Below the pieces are notes generated by a model, which saw only the letters and a program-made list of their open reading frames with translations, was not told the origin of the DNA and did no database searches. A stretch of 5,889 nt of DNA from an uncultured Opitutales bacterium (GTDB lineage: Bacteria > Verrucomicrobiota > Verrucomicrobiia > Opitutales > UBA9783): NCBI GenBank assembly GCA_934700265.1, contig CAKUXH010000063.1, positions 1-5,889 on the forward strand, in the 5' to 3' direction. The translations under genes were made by a program, and so were the position numbers. Shown piece after piece: positions 1-5,889 of this stretch; position 1 is the first letter of the stretch, and each line of letters begins with the position of its first letter.

Positions 1-737
1 GAATAAAATTGTCCGCGAGAAAAAAATCCAATTAATGGAGCATCAGGTTCTCGGAAATATTCTAAAAAAAATCGTTCAATATTGTAAATAACTAAAAAAT
101 AAGATGCTAAAATGCCTGGGAATTTTATGAAATTTTTTGTTTTTAAAATGATATAACTACTCGTTATAAAAAGGAAAAGTCCTTCAAAGATAGCTTCATA
201 TAATTGCGATGGATGCCTGGCTAGAATCTCGTTGTTGAAGATAACACCCCATGGAACTGTTGTAAATGTCCCAAATACTTCTCCGTTAATAAAATTAGCA
301 CAACGGCCAAAAAAAATTCCTAATGTTCCTAAAGGTATGGTTAAATCTAACAATGATAAGGTTGATAATTGATTTTTATGACCGAAAATTAACAAACTTA
401 TTATAACGCCTAAAAAACCACCATGGCTAGACATACCTCCCTGCCAAATGTAGAAAATTTTTATAGGGTTTTCAAAATAATAACTTGGGGCATATAAAAA
501 AATATATCCTAAACGACCTCCGAGCAATATACCTAAAAAAATTGCAAATAAAAAATTTTGTTGTAAGGATGGTGAAAGATTTATTATCTTCTTGTGGTGA
601 AGTAAACTTAAAAACATTCCTGCAAATATAAAGCTAATCAAATATGCAAAACCATACCAACGAATACCTTCTACGGGCCAATTATAAGGAAATCTTATGA
701 TGAAAGGGTCAAGCGTATGTACCCAGTAGGCTAACAT
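1..737 (-). CDS. lgt: Prolipoprotein diacylglyceryl transferase, C-terminus cut by the window edge
   Basis: Lgt is an inner-membrane enzyme that moves diacylglycerol from phosphatidylglycerol onto the lipobox cysteine of prolipoproteins, the first step of lipoprotein maturation. Reading from the ATG at 737 gives 245 codons before the frame leaves the window; the family is usually about 260-290 residues, so only a short tail is missing. Visible family motifs in order: GGRLGY (about 73-78), SSHGG with His105, GRCANFINGE (about 144-153) with Arg145, Asn148 and Glu153, HPSQLYEA (about 175-182), and YFREPD with Arg229, then GQFY at the cut end. His105, Arg145 and Arg229 correspond to the essential His103, Arg143 and Arg239 of E. 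coli Lgt (established knowledge). Several hydrophobic membrane segments lie between the motifs. The start is 4 bases after the TGA of the upstream pyrophosphohydrolase gene and has no clear Shine-Dalgarno sequence, which suggests translational coupling. The identity is secure. Confidence 0.96.
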   Translation of the reverse strand, partial: MLAYWVHTLDPFIIRFPYNWPVEGIRWYGFAYLISFIFAGMFLSLLHHKKIINLSPSLQQNFLFAIFLGILLGGRLGYIFLYAPSYYFENPIKIFYIWQGGMSSHGGFLGVIISLLIFGHKNQLSTLSLLDLTIPLGTLGIFFGRCANFINGEVFGTFTTVPWGVIFNNEILARHPSQLYEAIFEGLFLFITSSYIILKTKNFIKFPGILASYFLVIYNIERFFLEYFREPDAPLIGFFSRGQFY

Positions 738-741
738 GATA

Positions 742-1116
742 TCAATCGTTTAGCTTAATTTCTTTAGCTTTTTCTGTGTAGCCAGTATCTTGGCGATGAA
801 AATTAACTGCATTCTTTTGCATATATGTGTTAAAAACATCTTCAGCACTCATACCTAAAGTTTGTGCTAGACTAATAACAAAATGAATAATATCAATAAG
901 TTCAACTTTAGCGTGTTCAATATCTTCTTTTTGATAATGAGCCCACCATTTCCAAGGGACGCAATCCACTAATTCAGAAACTTCCTGTTGTAATGCACGA
1001 GAATACTTTAACAGCCATTCTGTTACATTTTCTCTCATCAACTTATCTGCATTGGAACCTAAAATACGAGCATTTAATTCATGCTGCATTTTAAACATTT
1101 CATCTAACTTATCCAT
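742..1116 (-). CDS. All-alpha dUTPase / MazG-like nucleotide pyrophosphohydrolase
   Basis: A 124-residue helical protein resembling the dimeric dUTPase branch of the all-alpha NTP pyrophosphatase superfamily, which also includes MazG. Such enzymes hydrolyse dUTP (or another NTP) to the monophosphate and pyrophosphate and keep uracil out of DNA. The metal-binding pattern is complete: Glu45 and Glu48 in EVSEL, then Glu72 and Asp75 in ELID. Between them lies an aromatic PWKWW stretch (54-58), in the place where dUTPases of this group carry a substrate-binding aromatic segment. Near the C-terminus KNAVNFHRQ followed by GY (101-113) matches the conserved Lys/Asn/Arg-Gln tail. The start is an ATG only 13 bases downstream of a tRNA-Lys gene, with no Shine-Dalgarno sequence; Met7 and Met10 are alternative starts but would trim the first helix. 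lgt follows after 4 bases. The fold is clear; dUTP as substrate is inferred, because related MazG-like proteins act on other nucleotides. Confidence 0.85.
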   Translation of the reverse strand: MDKLDEMFKMQHELNARILGSNADKLMRENVTEWLLKYSRALQQEVSELVDCVPWKWWAHYQKEDIEHAKVELIDIIHFVISLAQTLGMSAEDVFNTYMQKNAVNFHRQDTGYTEKAKEIKLND

Positions 1117-1129
1117 TTTAAAAGTAGTT

Positions 1130-1204
1130 TGGTAGGCCGACAGGGGCTCGAACCCTGAACCAATGGCTTAAAAGGCCACTGCTCTACCATTGAGCTACCG
1201 ACCC
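1130..1204 (-). tRNA. tRNA-Lys (anticodon UUU), CCA encoded
   Basis: A full cloverleaf folds on the minus strand in 75 bases. The acceptor arm is GGGTCGG with TCGGCCT, the D arm GCTC/GAGC with a 7-base loop containing GG, the anticodon arm GTGGC/GCCAT with loop CTTTTAA, the variable loop has 5 bases, and the T arm is CAGGG/CCCTG with loop TTCGAGC. The discriminator is A73, followed by genome-encoded CCA. The anticodon TTT after T33 reads the lysine codons AAA and AAG. Four stem pairs are G-U wobbles: 1-72, 4-69, 7-66 and 27-43. The 3' end lies 13 bases from the start codon of the pyrophosphohydrolase gene on the same strand, so the tRNA is probably cut from a transcript that continues into that gene and lgt. 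Confidence 0.97.
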
Positions 1205-1319
1205 AAATTACCTTAACATCATTTATGAAAGATTATAATCAGTATAAAGTCAATATAATTTTAATAAACTTTTTAAATATATTTTTATTATTGCAAATAA
1301 AATTTAAAGACGAAAACAG
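1205..1319. other. AT-rich spacer between truA and tRNA-Lys
   Basis: This 115-base spacer is almost entirely A and T and holds no convincing reading frame. The part nearest the tRNA contains a perfect TATAAT hexamer, listed separately. A 7-bp stem made only of A-T pairs with a 6-base loop lies at 1283-1302, but it has no G-C pairs and no T-run after it on the minus strand, so it is not a credible terminator. Whether truA transcription stops here or reads into the tRNA cannot be told from the sequence. Confidence 0.5.
1232..1259 (-). promoter_or_regulatory. Possible promoter for tRNA-Lys, pyrophosphohydrolase and lgt
   Basis: On the minus strand a perfect -10 hexamer TATAAT lies at 1232-1237. 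Transcription would start near 1225, about 20 bases before the tRNA 5' end, a normal leader length for a tRNA gene. The -35 element is poor: ATTATA at 1254-1259 with 16-bp spacing matches three of six consensus bases. A better-looking TTGACT at 1248-1253 is only 10 bases from the -10, too close to pair with it. The surrounding A/T tracts could act as an UP element. This is an inference from position and the -10 match. Confidence 0.35.
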
Positions 1320-2051
1320 TTAGTATTCAACGTTTTCTAGAAATAAGCCTCTGGCTGGAGCTGTAACAATGGGATAAGATAAATTTTTTAATTGAAGCCG
1401 TTGTTCAATAAAATCAAAATCTATTTTTCCATAACCGCACATAACGAGCGTTCCCATTATCATTCGTACCATGCGATATAAATATCCAGACCCTATGGTT
1501 TCGAAAATCCATTGATTATTTTCAGAAAATAATTTTGTAGAATAAAGTGTTTTAATGCAATTTTCTTCAGGGAGAACTTTTCCAGCAAATCCTCGAAAAT
1601 CATGTTTACCAATAAACAATGATGCTGCTTTTTTAAGATGGTCTAAATTGAAATTTTTTCCTGACAAATCCCACACATATGGGTATTCAAATGGGGTGGC
1701 TGGGGTTAATTGAAAATGATACCGATATGTTTTCCTTTTTACAGAAAAACGTGCATGAAATTGATCATCAGTTTCTTTAACGCTTAAAATACGAATATTA
1801 TGTCCTAGTCGGGAGTTAATGGCCATTTTTAAGTGTTCTGCTCCATGAGTCCAGTTGGCATCAAAGTGAAAAACTTGATGTTTAGCATGAACACCTGAAT
1901 CGGTTCGACTACTGCCATGAATTCGGATAAATTTTTTAAAAATAAACTGAAGTCTTTCTTCAAGAAGATTCTGTACAGCTAAATGATTAGCTTGGCTTTG
2001 CCATCCACAAAAATTAGTCCCATCATAGGCACATATACATTTCCAACGCAC
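1320..2051 (-). CDS. truA: tRNA pseudouridine(38-40) synthase TruA
   Basis: TruA converts uridines 38, 39 and 40 in the anticodon arm of many tRNAs to pseudouridine; it acts in the cytoplasm and needs no cofactor. The 243-residue product shows the family pattern. AYDGTNFCGWQ (8-18) is the N-terminal strand. SRTDSGVHA (48-56) carries the catalytic aspartate Asp51; the usual form is GRTDAGVHA, so the two substitutions are mild. FHARFS and the K-TYRY segment follow (98-111, with Tyr109 and Tyr111). GSGYLYRMVR (187-196) matches the usual GxGFLYxMVR, and APARGL (231-236) is near the end. The start is GTG, four codons after an in-frame TGA; no ATG lies close enough to keep the first strand. An AAGG sits 16 bases upstream, too far for a good Shine-Dalgarno. 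The MATE gene ends 72 bases upstream and a TTGACA hexamer lies in that gap, so truA may have its own promoter. At 243 residues it is on the short side, but complete. Confidence 0.96.
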   Translation of the reverse strand: MRWKCICAYDGTNFCGWQSQANHLAVQNLLEERLQFIFKKFIRIHGSSRTDSGVHAKHQVFHFDANWTHGAEHLKMAINSRLGHNIRILSVKETDDQFHARFSVKRKTYRYHFQLTPATPFEYPYVWDLSGKNFNLDHLKKAASLFIGKHDFRGFAGKVLPEENCIKTLYSTKLFSENNQWIFETIGSGYLYRMVRMIMGTLVMCGYGKIDFDFIEQRLQLKNLSYPIVTAPARGLFLENVEY

Positions 2052-2059
2052 AGAATTAA

Positions 2060-2086
2060 TTCATAAACCTTGTTGATTTTTGTCAA
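2060..2086 (-). promoter_or_regulatory. Possible truA promoter with perfect -35
   Basis: On the minus strand TTGACA (2081-2086) is a perfect -35 hexamer. The best partner is TATGAA at 2060-2065, four of six matches to the -10 consensus, with a short 15-bp spacer. If it works, transcription would begin within a few bases of the GTG start at 2051, giving a leaderless or nearly leaderless truA mRNA. A 10-bp palindrome, TAAACGTTTA (2108-2117), lies just upstream and could be chance or an operator. The call rests on the -35 match; spacing and -10 are imperfect. Confidence 0.35.
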
Positions 2087-2123
2087 TAGCTATCTGTATA
2101 TAATCAATAAACGTTTAATTTGT

Positions 2124-3497
2124 TTATATAGGTTTGTACCAAGTTTTCTTGCGATACCAAAGGTAGAAAATGACCAATATAAGGACATTTTGTATGCAAT
2201 ATAATTTCATATAAACAATGGGGTTGCACTTCCCATAGACAATAAGAAAATAGGTAGGGATTAGGCATAATCCCCAATAAAAAAGAATTTTGACACATAA
2301 CACAACTTTTATTTGCATTAGGGCGAGTAGAAATCCTTGTATACAATAAGATAGTGTTTCAAAAGAAAAAATTACACAGTACCATTTTAAAAACATGGCT
2401 AATTGGTTAGTAAATGCTATGTTAGTTTGATAATCATCGGGAGCTAAAAAGCAGATAATTGGTCCCGAGAAGGTTAATAAAATGCAGAAAAATATGGCAA
2501 ATGTAATTGTTAAAAAGCAAGACTGCTTAAGAACTTGTCCTAAAAAATATTCTTGTCTTGCACCTAAAAAGTTTGAACACAACGTTCCTACGCCTTTCCC
2601 GAGCCCGTCCATCACAAAAAACATAAAATTGTATATCGTAAAAGCAACGCAGTAGGCTTTATAATAAGCGTGTGGTAATTCATTTGAGAAAAATTGAAAA
2701 CAAAGGCACCACCCTCCACATATGATTCCATAAGAGATTGCATTTGGCATCCCAATTCGAATGCATTGCTTTAAGAGATCCCAAGACCAGCAAAACTTAT
2801 TGATTGCATATTTTTCACGATACTTTTTTCTTAAAAACAATATAAGGAATATTAAAAAAGAAGTAATTTGTGAAACATTTGTTGCTAAGGCGGCTCCAAT
2901 AATTCCGAGAGAGGGTAGCCCTAATCCACCAAACACGAACCAAATATCACATATACAGTTGATGCAACTTGTTGTAAAAAGTACTAACGGAATTTCTTTA
3001 GTGTCTCCACGTCCTACAAAAAATGCTCCTATGGCCCCAAAGGCAGCTATTTCAAAAGGAAGTGTTAATAACAACAATCGTAGGTAGGGAGCCCCTAATG
3101 CTTCTATATTATCAGCTAATAAGAAACGAGCATTACATGCGATGGGAATAATAATCAGTAAGCTTAACAAGGATATCGCAACCATTTGCCAAACCGCAGG
3201 TCCTATTTTCTTATGTAGGCTAGCTCCATTGAATCGACCAATTAAAATCTCTGTACAAACGACGAAAGACATTAAAATTCCTTCAAGGGCCCAATACCAA
3301 GGTTGTGCTGCAGAACAAGCATCAAATGCTGCAGATTGATAACGGGCCAATACAGCTCTATCAATGAAAGTCATGATGGTGCCAGAAAAAGTTGCTAACA
3401 TTAATGGCCAGGAAATTGACCATAATTCTTGCAAACTACCGCATCTATATTTTGTTAGTCGGAAGCCTTTGTTGCATGTTATTGCGTCATCATTCAT
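2124..3497 (-). CDS. MATE-family multidrug/solute exporter
   Basis: A 457-residue integral membrane protein of the MATE (multidrug and toxic compound extrusion) family, which exports drugs, metabolites or other small solutes using a sodium or proton gradient. The length fits the usual 440-480 residues with 12 membrane helices, and hydrophobic segments are visible throughout, for example about 27-47, 102-121, 140-161, 198-222, 327-350 and 433-447. Family features include the TM1 pattern WPLML...FIDRAVLA (30-51, with Asp46), GRGDT (162-166) after helix 4, IGAALAT (200-206) near helix 6, and GKGVGTLCSNFLGA (300-313) near helix 8. The product has many cysteines, several inside membrane segments. 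The ATG is 6 bases after the stop codon of the beta-CASP nuclease gene and lacks a Shine-Dalgarno sequence, so translation is probably coupled. The substrate cannot be deduced. The family is secure; a flippase-like role is less likely but not excluded. Confidence 0.92.
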   Translation of the reverse strand: MNDDAITCNKGFRLTKYRCGSLQELWSISWPLMLATFSGTIMTFIDRAVLARYQSAAFDACSAAQPWYWALEGILMSFVVCTEILIGRFNGASLHKKIGPAVWQMVAISLLSLLIIIPIACNARFLLADNIEALGAPYLRLLLLTLPFEIAAFGAIGAFFVGRGDTKEIPLVLFTTSCINCICDIWFVFGGLGLPSLGIIGAALATNVSQITSFLIFLILFLRKKYREKYAINKFCWSWDLLKQCIRIGMPNAISYGIICGGWCLCFQFFSNELPHAYYKAYCVAFTIYNFMFFVMDGLGKGVGTLCSNFLGARQEYFLGQVLKQSCFLTITFAIFFCILLTFSGPIICFLAPDDYQTNIAFTNQLAMFLKWYCVIFSFETLSYCIQGFLLALMQIKVVLCVKILFYWGLCLIPTYFLIVYGKCNPIVYMKLYCIQNVLILVIFYLWYRKKTWYKPI

Positions 3498-3503
3498 ATA
3501 GAA

Positions 3504-4871
3504 TTATAATGAATATGTTTGTCCAACATTGGGGTCTAAGACGGAAATATTTTTGTTTTTAGTTAGCTTTTTAGCAAACCAATTTCTTGCATCAGAATCG
3601 CCATGTGTAAGAACTAGTTTTTGTGGATTTTGTTCGGCAACAAATGCCAAAAGATCGTCTCGATCCGCATGACTACTTAAATCAAAGCGTTCAATTTTAG
3701 CTCGCACTTTAGTTGAATAATTCAGTTCATTAAACCGAAATACAGCGTTTGATTTTGTCTTTAGTAATTTACCTCCGGGGGTATTTTCATCGCAATAACC
3801 AACAAAACAAACCGAATTTTTGTTATCTTTTAGCAAGCAGGCAGCAATGTTATAAGCAGGGGTATGTTCAACCAACATACCGCTACTTAAAAGATAAATT
3901 GCTGGTGCTTTTAAGGTTGAAACGTTTGGATCGATATTCTTTCGTCTTAATGATTTAATGTTCAGTTTTTTAATGATTTGTCGGCTGAAATTTACTTTAG
4001 GAGAATGTCGACCTAATTCATCGAATATGCCGATCAAAGACATACCTAAGCCAGAACAAAAAATAGGACAAGTTGGTAATTTATTAGCTTTTTTTGCTTC
4101 ATACAATAAAACAAGTAATTCTTGCATACGTCCCAAAGCGAATGCAGGAATTAAACAAGTACCACCTCGTTTTAATGTTTTACAAATAGTCTTTATAAGC
4201 CGTTCTTCTTCACTTCTACGAGAAGCTTTGCGTTCAGAACAACCACGCGTTGTTTCGATGATAACAACATCTGGACGTTTTAATTTTGGTATGCTGGCTC
4301 CTCTTAGCGAGTGTTGATCAGAAAAAAGGATGTCGCCTGTGATAAAAATTTGTCGGCTTTCATATTCGATTAATAGGCTTGAGGCCCCTAGCACGTGTCC
4401 AGCAGAAAAAATTGTTAATTGAGCCGTATGGCCATCTTTTTCTAGAGAATAAATTTGACCATCTTTTAGAACGAAAAATCGTTTTGTTAATTCTGCGATA
4501 TCATCTTTGGAAAATAAGGGATATTCTGGAATTGATTTTTCCTCTTTTTGTCGACACATAACCGAGTGCGAATTTTCTAGCATTAATGGAGCTAATAAGC
4601 TGTTAGCATGGCTTACTAAAATTTGAGCATTAGGTTGCTTTTTCGCCAGGATGGGTAAACTTCCTAAATGGTCTAAATGGCAGTGTGTTAAAATAATAAA
4701 ATCAACGGAATTGGGATGTAATAAATTGAAATTAGGCAAAGCATCGTTGCCTAATCGTTTAGGATCCATTCCAGAATCGATAACAAAATGAAATGGACCA
4801 AACTTTAGTGAAAGTCCATTTGCTCCAATATCTTTTTCAAAATTTAAATCTTGTATAAAAAACTTAGCCAC
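3504..4871 (-). CDS. MBL-fold beta-CASP exonuclease (YSH1/CPSF-73-like RNA nuclease)
   Basis: A 455-residue soluble protein with a metallo-beta-lactamase core interrupted by a beta-CASP domain, as in RNA-processing nucleases such as CPSF-73 and RNase J. The metal ligands are all visible: THCHLDH with His63, His65, Asp67 and His68; His159 in SAGHVLGA; Asp180 in TGD; and His423 in LTHGD. The beta-CASP residues follow: Glu206 (motif A, in IIETTRG), then IPAFALGRMQELL, SSGML, and His401 in SSHADRDDLL (motif B), 22 residues before His423. This spacing equals His396 to His418 in human CPSF-73 (established knowledge). There is no KH or other RNA-binding extension. Motif A is usually ESTYG, so the Tyr-to-Arg change is unusual. 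The start is GTG, five codons after an in-frame stop; a good promoter lies about 60 bases upstream. The MATE gene follows after 6 bases. RNA as substrate is inferred from the family; some beta-CASP relatives act on DNA. Confidence 0.93.
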   Translation of the reverse strand: MAKFFIQDLNFEKDIGANGLSLKFGPFHFVIDSGMDPKRLGNDALPNFNLLHPNSVDFIILTHCHLDHLGSLPILAKKQPNAQILVSHANSLLAPLMLENSHSVMCRQKEEKSIPEYPLFSKDDIAELTKRFFVLKDGQIYSLEKDGHTAQLTIFSAGHVLGASSLLIEYESRQIFITGDILFSDQHSLRGASIPKLKRPDVVIIETTRGCSERKASRRSEEERLIKTICKTLKRGGTCLIPAFALGRMQELLVLLYEAKKANKLPTCPIFCSGLGMSLIGIFDELGRHSPKVNFSRQIIKKLNIKSLRRKNIDPNVSTLKAPAIYLLSSGMLVEHTPAYNIAACLLKDNKNSVCFVGYCDENTPGGKLLKTKSNAVFRFNELNYSTKVRAKIERFDLSSHADRDDLLAFVAEQNPQKLVLTHGDSDARNWFAKKLTKNKNISVLDPNVGQTYSL

Positions 4872-5193
4872 AAATACTACGAAGGTTTAAAATAAAAAAT
4901 AATTATTATAATATATAAAAATTTTTTACAAAAATTGTATGACAGTATGATTTTATTGGCAAGCTTATTTTTTATCAGAAAATGTAAATGCAGATAAAAT
5001 ATGTAGCTTTTTGCAATATTTAATATTTCGTAGTTTAATTGAAAGTTTTTATAAATCTCTTTAATTTTTAATTAAATTTTATAAATTATTGTATGTTTTT
5101 TAGTTGATTGAGTTGTTGAAAAAAACTGGTAGTGTCGTACGTTTTATCGAAGTTTTATTGAAATTCAAATTATTTAAAATAAGTATACTGTTT
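4872..5193. other. 322-bp AT-rich spacer upstream of the beta-CASP nuclease gene
   Basis: No convincing gene lies here on either strand. The side next to the nuclease gene holds a promoter (listed separately). The side next to the BPL_N gene carries only small palindromes, AGTATACT (5182-5189) and TTGAA-A-TTCAA (5158-5168), and no G-C-rich hairpin with a T-run, so I cannot identify a terminator for that gene. The middle is low-complexity A/T sequence, for example around 5061-5095. It is the longest non-coding stretch in the window and could hold regulatory sequence or the eroded remains of a gene, but I see no protein-like signal. Confidence 0.6.
4934..4962 (-). promoter_or_regulatory. Sigma70-type promoter for the nuclease-MATE unit
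   Basis: On the minus strand TTGCCA (4957-4962) and TACAAT (4934-4939) are separated by exactly 17 bp; each matches five of six consensus bases. Transcription would begin near 4927, giving a leader of about 55 bases before the GTG at 4871. A second, perfect TATAAT lies closer in at 4905-4910 with a weak TTGTAA at 4926-4931 (15-bp spacer), which could be an alternative promoter. This is the best promoter match I found. It implies that the nuclease and MATE genes are transcribed separately from the BPL_N gene upstream. Confidence 0.55.
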
Positions 5194-5889
5194 TTATGAA
5201 TCCTGACGTAATGTTAATCCTAATTTTTTAAAAACAATTTTTAATAATGCTTTACGTGTTAATTTAGAATTTTCGTTTTCTACGTCAAACATTTCATTTT
5301 CAAGGTGTACACCACTTAGAATAACTCTACCTTTTTTTACCTGTATAAAAACGATAGCTGGTAATGTTTTTATACCATTTTTATTAAAAAAGTAAGCTTC
5401 TTTGGGATCAATGAATAGATTTTCCTCTATCGATGGATCAATATGATAACTAGCTAAAATATCTGTGAGTTTTCCTTCAGCGTAGTAATCAATTTCATGA
5501 AAGAAAGGACCTCCAAAGTAATAAACTTGGGTACATTTATTAGTTGTGACGTATTTTTCATTTAGGCCTTTGTTTAAACAAATCGAAGTACTTATCGGCT
5601 TTCCATAAAGGTCTGAGTGAGGGACAGACTTAAACAGAGGCCCACGAGAATAGCCAGGACAAAATTTTAATTCTCTTTGTCCTTCGATTTTTTGTCCTAC
5701 TTGATTATTTTCATCATAAAGAACGTAGTTTGAACCGTAATAAGCTCCAGCACATGTTCCAAAATAACGGCCTCCTTGCTCAACGTATGATTTTATTTGA
5801 GTATTACCGGGACCGTTTAGAGCTTCGCAATAAGGTAAATCTGCTCCTCCTGGCATTACTAATAAAGCGCAAGTATTGAGGATATTCCC
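5194..5889 (-). CDS. BPL_N-domain protein (amidotransferase-like), N-terminus cut by the window edge
   Basis: The frame is open to the window edge; the ATG at 5856 is internal, since 11 more codons (GNILNTCALLV) precede it in frame and supply the beta-strand that normally leads into PGGADLPY. The protein resembles the biotin-protein-ligase N-terminal (BPL_N) family, a class I glutamine-amidotransferase-like fold. Counting from that internal Met, PGGADLPYC (2-10), LNGPGN (13-18), GTCAGAYYG (33-41) with Cys35 at the nucleophile elbow, and SGVHLE with His184 and Glu186 form a plausible Cys-His-Glu triad. Only 34 residues follow Glu186, so no biotin ligase catalytic domain is attached: it is a stand-alone BPL_N protein, whose reaction is not established. 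The missing N-terminus prevents checking for a signal peptide. No neighbour links it to biotin metabolism. The family is fairly certain; the function is unknown. Confidence 0.85.
   Translation of the reverse strand, partial: GNILNTCALLVMPGGADLPYCEALNGPGNTQIKSYVEQGGRYFGTCAGAYYGSNYVLYDENNQVGQKIEGQRELKFCPGYSRGPLFKSVPHSDLYGKPISTSICLNKGLNEKYVTTNKCTQVYYFGGPFFHEIDYYAEGKLTDILASYHIDPSIEENLFIDPKEAYFFNKNGIKTLPAIVFIQVKKGRVILSGVHLENEMFDVENENSKLTRKALLKIVFKKLGLTLRQDS

Noticed and set aside
1283..1302. A 7-bp inverted repeat downstream of truA as an intrinsic terminator
   Set aside because: The stem has only A-T pairs and no T-run follows it on the transcribed strand.
2104..2346. An 80-codon minus-strand frame overlapping the 3' end of the MATE gene
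   Set aside because: It is out of frame inside the MATE coding sequence, has no ribosome-binding site and resembles no known protein.
2761..3339. Plus-strand open frames of 108 and 65 codons opposite the MATE gene
   Set aside because: They are antisense to a clear MATE reading frame and their products show no domain or natural composition; they are shadows.
3749..4561. Plus-strand open frames opposite the beta-CASP nuclease gene
   Set aside because: They lie opposite a gene with all catalytic motifs intact and have no recognisable features of their own.
5104..5199. A 31-codon plus-strand frame starting with TTG, reading LIELLKKTGSVV and onward
   Set aside because: It has a TTG start without a ribosome-binding site, lies in very AT-rich DNA, overlaps the end of the BPL_N gene, and matches nothing I recognise.
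5854..5856. ATG at 5856 as the true start of the BPL_N gene
   Set aside because: The frame stays open to the window edge and the upstream codons supply the hydrophobic strand expected before PGGADLPY, so the start lies outside the window.

Overview
The window is AT-rich bacterial DNA with every recognisable gene on the minus strand. It holds six protein genes and one tRNA. In the direction of transcription (high to low coordinates) they are: a BPL_N-type amidotransferase-fold protein, cut by the right edge; a beta-CASP metallo-beta-lactamase nuclease; a MATE-family membrane transporter; tRNA pseudouridine synthase truA; tRNA-Lys(UUU); an all-alpha dUTPase-type pyrophosphohydrolase; and lipoprotein diacylglyceryl transferase lgt, cut by the left edge.

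Layout. Positions 1-737 hold lgt (C-terminus missing), preceded by the small pyrophosphohydrolase (742-1116) with only 4 bases between them. tRNA-Lys (1130-1204, CCA encoded) ends 13 bases before the pyrophosphohydrolase start. truA (1320-2051, GTG start) follows a 72-bp gap containing a perfect TTGACA hexamer. The MATE gene (2124-3497) begins 6 bases after the stop of the beta-CASP nuclease (3504-4871, GTG start), so these two look like one transcription unit. A 322-bp very AT-rich spacer (4872-5193) separates them from the BPL_N gene and contains the best promoter in the window (TTGCCA, 17-bp spacer, TACAAT).

Function. This is mostly housekeeping: lipoprotein maturation, tRNA supply and modification, nucleotide-pool sanitation and probable RNA processing, plus one exporter. 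truA and tRNA-Lys share RNA metabolism, but nothing shows that the genes form one pathway. I see no CRISPR array, insertion sequence, phage gene, toxin-antitoxin pair or defence system.

Organism. Low GC, short spacers, one-strand packing, an lgt gene and start codons mostly without clear Shine-Dalgarno sequences would suit a host-associated Gram-negative-type lineage, for example Dependentiae, environmental Chlamydiae or a Legionellales-like bacterium. This is inference; the sequence alone does not settle the phylum. The most interesting points are the tRNA-Lys set almost directly against a protein start codon, the possibly leaderless truA transcript, and the CPSF-73-like nuclease coupled to a MATE transporter.
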